A program made the translations under genes and the position numbers. 64,000 nucleotides of DNA, taken from assembly GCA_040797845.1 (NCBI GenBank), contig JBFNFA010000007.1, forward strand, positions 1 through 64,000, in the 5' to 3' direction. Each line of letters opens with the position of its first letter. Position 1 is the stretch's first letter. Under the pieces are notes generated by a model that had not been told where the DNA came from, searched no databases, and worked only from the letters and a program-made list of their open reading frames with translations. The DNA is from Clostridium_AW sp040797845. Its GTDB lineage: Bacteria > Bacillota > Clostridia > Clostridiales > Clostridiaceae. Of this stretch, positions 59,113-64,000 are shown in pieces.

Positions 59113-59958
59113 ATGGAAACTATATCTTTAATAATAAAATCTATAATACTAGGAATCGTAGAAGGTATAACAGAATTCTTACCGGTATCTTCAACAGGAC
59201 ATATTGTTATTTTTCAAAACTTAATAGGGTTTAAAGGAACAACTCCAAATTATGTTGAGCTATATACATATGTTATACAGCTTGGAGCAATACTTGCTGT
59301 GGTTATACTTTATTGGAAAAAAATAAAAGATACTCTTGTAAATTTCTTTCCGCAAAAAGTTGGATATGAGAAATCAGGATTTAAATTTTGGTTTATGATA
59401 TTTATTGCTTGTATTCCTGGTGGTATTTTAGGAGTACTATTAGATGATTTAGCTGATAAGTACTTATTCACACCAACATCTGTAGCTATAACTTTATTTT
59501 TAGGCGGTATATGGATGGTATATGCTGAAAAGAAATTTAGAAATAATAGTTCAAAAGAAGAACTAAATGTTACAGTGAAACAAGCATGGATAATAGGATT
59601 ATTTCAATGTTTAGCTATAATTCCAGGGATGTCACGTTCAGCTTCAACAATTATAGGGGGATGGGTATCAGGGCTTTCTACTGTTGCAGCTGCTGAATTT
59701 TCATTCTTTTTAGCAATCCCGGTAATGGTTGGAATGAGCTTTTTAAAGTTTTTGAAGGTTGGAGGCTTATTTATTCTTACATCGCAAGAAATAATTTCCC
59801 TTGTTGTTGGTTTCTTAGTTTCATTTATAGTAGCTTTAATAGTAATTAATAAGTTTATTTCATATTTGAAGAAAAAACCAATGAAAATATTTGCAATATA
59901 TAGAATGATATTCGCGGTTATAGTTTTATTAGCTGGAGCTATGGGAATATTTTACTAA
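59113..59958 (+). CDS. uppP: Undecaprenyl-diphosphatase (BacA type)
   Basis: UppP removes a phosphate from undecaprenyl diphosphate to recycle the lipid carrier of wall synthesis, and confers bacitracin tolerance. The 281-residue membrane protein has both signature motifs: GIVEGITEFLPVSSTGHIVI (about residues 13-32) with catalytic Glu, and PGMSRSASTIIGGW (about 175-188) with catalytic Ser and Arg. Length and about eight helices are normal. It is monocistronic, with AAAGGTG as the ribosome site. Confidence 0.95.
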   Translation: METISLIIKSIILGIVEGITEFLPVSSTGHIVIFQNLIGFKGTTPNYVELYTYVIQLGAILAVVILYWKKIKDTLVNFFPQKVGYEKSGFKFWFMIFIACIPGGILGVLLDDLADKYLFTPTSVAITLFLGGIWMVYAEKKFRNNSSKEELNVTVKQAWIIGLFQCLAIIPGMSRSASTIIGGWVSGLSTVAAAEFSFFLAIPVMVGMSFLKFLKVGGLFILTSQEIISLVVGFLVSFIVALIVINKFISYLKKKPMKIFAIYRMIFAVIVLLAGAMGIFY

Positions 59959-60106
59959 AAAAGATTCTAAAACAATTTTTCGTTGAATACAATGGGAATG
60001 ATATGGAATTTTAATTTTATTTACCATTTAAATGTCAATAGAATGGGACTTTGCTCATAGAATATAGAGAGTGTAAAGGGAATCAATAATAAAGAAAGGC
60101 GTATTT

Positions 60107-60694
60107 ATGAGTGATGTTAATGAGTATTATATCGATTTAGATGAAAGAGCCGAAAAAATGTTAAGAGAAGGGGAATTTTTAGGAAAAGGAAACAATGGGG
60201 TAGTATATCTACTTCCAGATAATAGAGTGATTAAGGTTTTTAAAGAAAAAAGGATATGCAAAAGGGAATATGGTATTTTAGCGAGAACGAAAGGTAGTAA
60301 ATATTTCCCTAAGGTATACGGCAATGGAACATATTATATTGTAAGAGACTATGTAGGAGGAGAACGTTTAGATAAGTATATAAAGAAGAATGGATTAGAT
60401 AAGGAAGTAGCATGCAAGGTTATTGAACTCATGAAGGAATTTCAAAGGCTTAATTTTACTAAACTTGATATAAGATGCAAAGATTTATATATTACAGAGG
60501 AACTTTCTTTAATGGTAATAGATCCTAGAAATAATTATTCTAAAGATCGCACATATCCTAGACATTTGATGAAAGGGCTAAATAAATTAGGGGTATTAGA
60601 CGAATTTTTAGAAGTAGTTAAAGAGGAGTATGCCGAGTTTTACGACGAATGGAACTCCAAAATGAAAAGATATTTAGAAACGGGTATTAAGTAG
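60107..60694 (+). CDS. Small protein-kinase-like protein
   Basis: The 195-residue protein looks like a minimal kinase fold. It has a glycine-rich loop EFLGKGNNGVVYLL (about residues 24-37), a Lys in RVIKVFKEK, a hinge-like YYIVRDYVGGERLDKYI, a catalytic-loop-like KLDIRCKDLYI and an IDPRNNYS in place of DFG. The canonical HRD and the loop Asn are not intact. Relatives are annotated as Ser/Thr kinase or lipopolysaccharide-kinase-like. Activity is uncertain. It stands alone, closed by a terminator. Confidence 0.7.
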   Translation: MSDVNEYYIDLDERAEKMLREGEFLGKGNNGVVYLLPDNRVIKVFKEKRICKREYGILARTKGSKYFPKVYGNGTYYIVRDYVGGERLDKYIKKNGLDKEVACKVIELMKEFQRLNFTKLDIRCKDLYITEELSLMVIDPRNNYSKDRTYPRHLMKGLNKLGVLDEFLEVVKEEYAEFYDEWNSKMKRYLETGIK

Positions 60695-60701
60695 GTATTA
60701 T

Positions 60702-60758
60702 AAATTGGCGTACTAATATCTTGTGCCAGCTGTAGATATAGTATGCCAATTATTTTTA
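60702..60758 (+). terminator. Intrinsic terminator
   Basis: AATTGGCGTACTAATATC and GATATAGTATGCCAATT pair with small mismatches, followed by ATTTTTATTT. Confidence 0.85.
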
Positions 60759-60780
60759 TTTGCATTATATTAATACAAAC

Positions 60781-60838
60781 TAATAATTATTATTATTTAA
60801 TAATTATTATTGACTAAGTATAAAACATATGATATTAT
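60781..60838 (+). promoter_or_regulatory. Promoter and PerR/Fur-like boxes of rubrerythrin
   Basis: TTGACT (60810-60815) and TATTAT (60833-60838) are 17 bases apart. TAATAAT-T-ATTATTA (60781-60795) is a perfect 7-1-7 palindrome, and TAATAAT-T-ATTATTG (60798-60812) is a second copy overlapping the -35 box. The 7-1-7 form is that of Fur-family boxes; PerR is favoured because rubrerythrins are typical PerR targets in clostridia. The region's A+T richness lowers certainty. Confidence 0.7.
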
Positions 60839-60937
60839 ATATTTAGAAGTTTGAAATTGATAATAATAAATATCCAATTAATAAGTATTTAAAGCTTTTG
60901 CTTAATGAGCATATAAATTAATTAAGGGGGTTTTTTT

Positions 60938-61525
60938 ATGAAATCATTAAAAGGAACAAGAACTGCTGAAAATTTATTAAAAGCATTTGCAGGTGAATCA
61001 CAGGCAAGAAATAGGTACACATATTATGCTAGTGTTGCTAGAAAACAAGGATTTGTACAAATTGCCAACATATTCATCGAAACAGCTGAACAGGAAAGAG
61101 AGCATGCTAAAAGATTTTATAAATTCTTAAAGAATGACTATAAAGATGAGGCAATAGAAATCACTGCTAAATATCCAGTATCATTACATGATAATACTGC
61201 AGACAATCTAAAAGCAGCGGCAATGGGAGAGAATGAAGAATGGACAGAGTTATATCCAGAGTTTGCAAAGGTAGCAAGAGAAGAAGGATTTACAGAAGTA
61301 GCCGTAGCATTTGAAATGATATCCAAGGTTGAAAAGGAACATGAAGAAAGATATTTAAAATTATTAGAAAATGTTAAAAATGGTCAAGTGTTTGAAAAGA
61401 ATGAAAAAGTCCTTTGGAAATGTACTAATTGCGGATTTATATATGAAGGAACATCTGCTCCAGACAAATGTCCAGCATGTGTACACCCAAGAGACTATTT
61501 TGAATTAGCTAGTAAAAACTACTAA
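60938..61525 (+). CDS. Rubrerythrin
   Basis: Rubrerythrin reduces hydrogen peroxide using a non-haem di-iron centre and protects anaerobes from oxygen. The 195-residue protein has the di-iron four-helix domain (GESQARNRYTYYASVARKQG, ETAEQEREHAKRF, KVEKEHEERY) and a C-terminal rubredoxin-like domain with CTNCGFIYEG and CPACVHPRDYF, giving the four iron-binding cysteines. Order and length are those of classical rubrerythrin. PerR/Fur-like boxes overlap the promoter. It is monocistronic, with a terminator at 61569. Confidence 0.96.
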   Translation: MKSLKGTRTAENLLKAFAGESQARNRYTYYASVARKQGFVQIANIFIETAEQEREHAKRFYKFLKNDYKDEAIEITAKYPVSLHDNTADNLKAAAMGENEEWTELYPEFAKVAREEGFTEVAVAFEMISKVEKEHEERYLKLLENVKNGQVFEKNEKVLWKCTNCGFIYEGTSAPDKCPACVHPRDYFELASKNY

Positions 61526-61568
61526 TTTAATCTTAGTTTTAAAATATAAAATGAATATGTTTATAGAT

Positions 61569-61592
61569 AGACACTTCGTATGAGGTGTCTTT
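61569..61592 (+). terminator. Intrinsic terminator
   Basis: AGACACTTC and GAGGTGTCT pair with one G-T wobble and TTTT follows. Confidence 0.75.
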
Positions 61593-61656
61593 TCCATTCC
61601 TGAAAATAGCATGTTGTTTCATTAAACAAATTCTAATTTAAAGGTAGGGGGTTTTT

Positions 61657-62238
61657 ATGCTGGAATTAAAGGAAAATGAGTACATCACACCGTTATTTCT
61701 TGTATCTAATATAAACACAGGAAATATGATTTATTACAATTATGTAGACAAACAGTTTTATGTGGACTATTTTTATCATGCCGATTCGCACAATAGTAAG
61801 TGGTCATTTATTGCTGTGCCAGTAACAATAGCATTGATAAACATTTTGAATGAGATGTTTGTTAAGCAGAACACAGTACAAAGTTTTATAATTGGTGTAA
61901 TCATTCTGTTAATGATTATCCTGTCGCCTACGATATTTAAACGGTATATGATAGATAAACGAGAAGATTCACAGAGATTTATGAGAAGATTACAACCGAT
62001 TGACTTCTGTGAAAATGATTCACAAAAAACAGAAGTTAAAAGATTATTTAAAACACAGATAATGATTCTGATTCCTTTTACAATAATTGTGATAGGTTCT
62101 GCAATCCTGTTTCTTATAAGCCATAATTTTCTGTTCGGATTTCTTTATATTCTAGGATATCCACTTCTCTACATGGTTGTACAGAGTATGCAACCATATA
62201 GGAAATATAAATTCATGAAAAAGTATTGTAGCTACTAA
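61657..62238 (+). CDS. Uncharacterised integral membrane protein
   Basis: The 193-residue protein has about four membrane helices (around residues 47-65, 72-90, 131-150 and 153-172) after a soluble N-terminal part that includes YNYVDKQFYVDYFYHADSHNSKW. It ends in a basic tail (YRKYKFMKKYCSY). I recognise no family or motif. Bases such as CTGTTTCTTATAAG give it slightly different codon use from its neighbours, which may point to separate ancestry. It has a clear AGGTAGGGGG ribosome site and a terminator at 62263. Confidence 0.65.
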   Translation: MLELKENEYITPLFLVSNINTGNMIYYNYVDKQFYVDYFYHADSHNSKWSFIAVPVTIALINILNEMFVKQNTVQSFIIGVIILLMIILSPTIFKRYMIDKREDSQRFMRRLQPIDFCENDSQKTEVKRLFKTQIMILIPFTIIVIGSAILFLISHNFLFGFLYILGYPLLYMVVQSMQPYRKYKFMKKYCSY

Positions 62239-62262
62239 ATGAACTAACAAAAAACTTTATAT

Positions 62263-62310
62263 AAAACTCTGTATGCTTATTTTATAAGATGTACAGAGTT
62301 TTATTTTATT
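62263..62310 (+). terminator. Intrinsic terminator
   Basis: AAAACTCTGTA and TACAGAGTTTT form an 11-base stem followed by ATTTTATT. Confidence 0.85.
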
Positions 62311-62454
62311 ATTTTTTATTCCATATAGATTGATTTAATATAGAAAATAATCTTATTAAAATATGATAAGGAATATATTATAATAAAGTTAAGATAAATA
62401 GAAAACTTCGGAAAGTGCTATGATTTGTTTAAAATATAATTTTGGAGAATAGAT

Positions 62455-63573
62455 ATGAATAGAAAAAATGTGTATATAATTAAATTTATAATTTTATTGT
62501 TAAATATAATATACGCTGTATCTATGATGGAAGAAGCTCATCTACCATATTTTATAATAATTATTTTATTAATTTTATTTAATATGCAGCTAAGGATGAT
62601 GTATTTTAAAGAAAAAACCTATGTTTTTTCTATTCTTTTAGATTTGGTTTTAATCTATACTCTTTTTAATAATTTTAAGGGAATCACATATATTTTTATA
62701 TATAGCACTCTTATAGAAGGAATAAGTTATTCTAAAAAATATGTTAATGGTATTATAAGCGTTACTTTTATCATGCTTATTTATTTAATTAAGGATTTTT
62801 CTATAGAACTTATATTAATAAATTTACTTATCTACGTTCTATGTCTTTTACAAACTTTTAGCATAAATAAATTGAAGGATGAAACATGTGAGTTGGAGTA
62901 TCTATATGATGATGTTAGAAGGTACAGTTATGAAGTAGAGAAAACTAAAAAACAATTGGAGCAATATTCTCATAGAGTAAGGCATTTAACTCAATTAGAA
63001 GAAAGAAATAGAATATCTGAAGAAATTCATGATACCATAGGACATAGATTAACTGCTCTACTTATACAACTTCAAGCAGGAGTAAGTATAATAGATTTAG
63101 ATGAAAAAAAGTCAAAGGAGCTTTTAAAATCTTCAGTGGAAAATCTAAGAGAAACCATAGATATACTGAGATATACTGTTAAAGATATGAAAAATATCAA
63201 ATTAGAAAATATAGTAGATTCCATTAAAGATTTGACAAAAAAGTTTACCCTGGATACGGGGATTAACATAGATTTTATATCAAAGGGAGAGATAATAAAT
63301 TTAAATGGTGAAATTAAGTTAACTCTTTATAAAAATATTCAAGAGTGTATAACAAATGCAGTAAAGCATGGAAATGCTAAGAATATAAACATTGAACTCA
63401 TGTTTGATGAAAAGAAAATTCATCTTAAGATAAGTGATGATGGATGCGGATGTACAAGCTTTCAAAAAGGCATGGGAATTATTAATATGGAAGAAAGATT
63501 AAAGGCAATAGGTGGAGAATTGAAAATATATAATTTCAATGGATTTATTGTGGAAAGCATAATTCCACTTTAA
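62455..63573 (+). CDS. NarL-type sensor histidine kinase (second copy in window)
   Basis: The 372-residue kinase has the same plan as the one at 7167: about six N-terminal membrane helices without an external sensor domain, a coiled-coil linker (ELEYLYDDVRRYSYEVEKTKKQLEQYSHRVRHL), His192 in EERNRISEEIHDTIGHRLTALLIQLQAG, and an ATPase domain with NIQECITNAVKHGNAKN and DDGCGCTSFQKGMGIINM. The response regulator starts 15 bases downstream. The pair is paralogous to 7167-8926, and an ABC exporter may follow beyond the window. Confidence 0.92.
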   Translation: MNRKNVYIIKFIILLLNIIYAVSMMEEAHLPYFIIIILLILFNMQLRMMYFKEKTYVFSILLDLVLIYTLFNNFKGITYIFIYSTLIEGISYSKKYVNGIISVTFIMLIYLIKDFSIELILINLLIYVLCLLQTFSINKLKDETCELEYLYDDVRRYSYEVEKTKKQLEQYSHRVRHLTQLEERNRISEEIHDTIGHRLTALLIQLQAGVSIIDLDEKKSKELLKSSVENLRETIDILRYTVKDMKNIKLENIVDSIKDLTKKFTLDTGINIDFISKGEIINLNGEIKLTLYKNIQECITNAVKHGNAKNINIELMFDEKKIHLKISDDGCGCTSFQKGMGIINMEERLKAIGGELKIYNFNGFIVESIIPL

Positions 63574-63588
63574 TTAGGGGGGCAGAAA

Positions 63589-64000
63589 ATGAGTATAAAA
63601 GTGGTTATAGCAGATGACGACATAATGGTGAGAGAAGGTATGAAAATAATATTATCTCTAGATGAAAAAGTTGAAGTTGTAGGTACATGTTCAAATGGAG
63701 ATGAAGCTTTTAAATTCTGTCAGGGGAATTCTGTAGATGTAATTTTAATGGATATTAGAATGCCCATATGTGACGGAGTATTAGGTACAAAAAAGATATG
63801 TGAAGCATTTCCCAATATAAAAGTCTTGATACTTACCACATTTAATGATGATGAATACATAGTGGAGGCGTTGAAAAACGGAGCATCAGGTTATTTACTT
63901 AAAAATATTTTACCTGAAGAGGTAATTAAGGCGGTTAAAATAGTTAATGAAGGAAATATGCTCATCCATCCTAGCATAGCGGAAAAAGTGCCTTATTTAT
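63589..64000 (+). CDS. NarL/FixJ-family response regulator (cut by window end)
   Basis: The frame runs from the ATG at 63589 to the window end without a stop and encodes 137 residues: a complete receiver domain with VVIADDDIMVREGM, phosphoacceptor Asp55 in VILMDIRMPICDGV, the switch Thr in LILTTFNDDEY and Lys in GYLLKN. The DNA-binding domain lies beyond the window. GGGGGG precedes the start by a few bases. It is the partner of the kinase at 62455. Confidence 0.93.
   Translation, partial: MSIKVVIADDDIMVREGMKIILSLDEKVEVVGTCSNGDEAFKFCQGNSVDVILMDIRMPICDGVLGTKKICEAFPNIKVLILTTFNDDEYIVEALKNGASGYLLKNILPEEVIKAVKIVNEGNMLIHPSIAEKVPYL

Noticed and set aside
60781..60812. Simple TAA/ATT microsatellite
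   Set aside because: The tract is low-complexity, but its two exact 7-1-7 palindromes at a promoter before a known PerR-type target are better read as regulator boxes; kept as a feature with reduced confidence.
1..64000. CRISPR array, prophage, insertion sequence or toxin gene
   Set aside because: No regularly spaced repeats, transposase, integrase, phage structural or toxin-like frames were found on either strand.

Overview
The window is A+T-rich DNA with dense, short-spaced genes, strong GGAGG ribosome binding sites, occasional TTG and GTG starts, and a gene content typical of an anaerobic, amino-acid-fermenting Clostridium. It carries a complete oxidative ornithine pathway, methionine gamma-lyase feeding a 2-oxoacid:ferredoxin oxidoreductase, tyrosine phenol-lyase and rubrerythrin. 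The genus is inferred from this content. The species cannot be fixed from sequence reading alone, although the mix recalls the proteolytic C. tetani / C. cochlearium / C. sporogenes neighbourhood.

Layout. 1-6.4 kb: a class I amidotransferase-like hydrolase, a branched-chain amino acid carrier, tRNA-Glu(CTC), a PIN-PhoH ATPase and a membrane-anchored phosphodiester-glycosidase pair. 6.5-12.3 kb: a site-2 protease, then a NarL-type two-component system followed by a three-gene ABC exporter of the linearmycin-resistance (Lnr) type. 12.3-15.8 kb: trmB, a DUF3892-like protein, a formimidoylglutamase-like enzyme, an SDR and a SIMPL protein. 15.9-18.6 kb (minus strand): a YtrA-type GntR repressor with an ABC transporter. 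18.7-24.2 kb: an (R)-enoyl-CoA hydratase-like protein, a sigma-54 activator, a CoA-transferase and a GntP permease. 24.4-27.5 kb (minus strand): a membrane MutS-like protein and a lipoprotein hydrolase. 27.9-39.3 kb: a RocR-like activator and the ornithine cluster ortA-ortB-oraS-oraE-mutL-like-orr-ord plus an amino acid antiporter. 40.4-47.8 kb: an ACT-domain (TyrR-like) activator with methionine gamma-lyase, an NhaC-family carrier and a four-subunit oxidoreductase. 47.9-50.3 kb: a secreted protein behind a c-di-AMP riboswitch, an MBL-fold protein and a CGGC protein. 50.7-54.4 kb: tyrosine phenol-lyase, an NSS transporter and a GntR-FCD regulator. 54.5-57.0 kb (minus strand): a degenerate CPBP protein, a PII-like protein and a CPA2 antiporter. 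57.5-64 kb: a fluoride riboswitch with a second antiporter, uppP, a kinase-like protein, rubrerythrin behind PerR/Fur-like boxes, a small membrane protein and a second NarL-type two-component system cut by the window end.

How it works together. Three sigma-54 activators each sit next to a catabolic operon preceded by a clear -24/-12 promoter (21176, 29575, 42066), so organic acid, ornithine and methionine catabolism look like parallel inducible modules. Tyrosine use has instead a sigma-A promoter and a GntR-FCD regulator. Two riboswitches (c-di-AMP, fluoride) are recognisable by conserved sequence. I did not find a phage, CRISPR array or intact insertion sequence. The least explained element is a two-hairpin intergenic repeat at 1-55 and about 37610-37778, with a decayed copy at 24394-24420. 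No wholly new gene system is convincingly visible; the best leads are that repeat, a CPBP protein lacking all its catalytic residues, a PII-like/antiporter pair and a possible (R)-3-hydroxyacid module.
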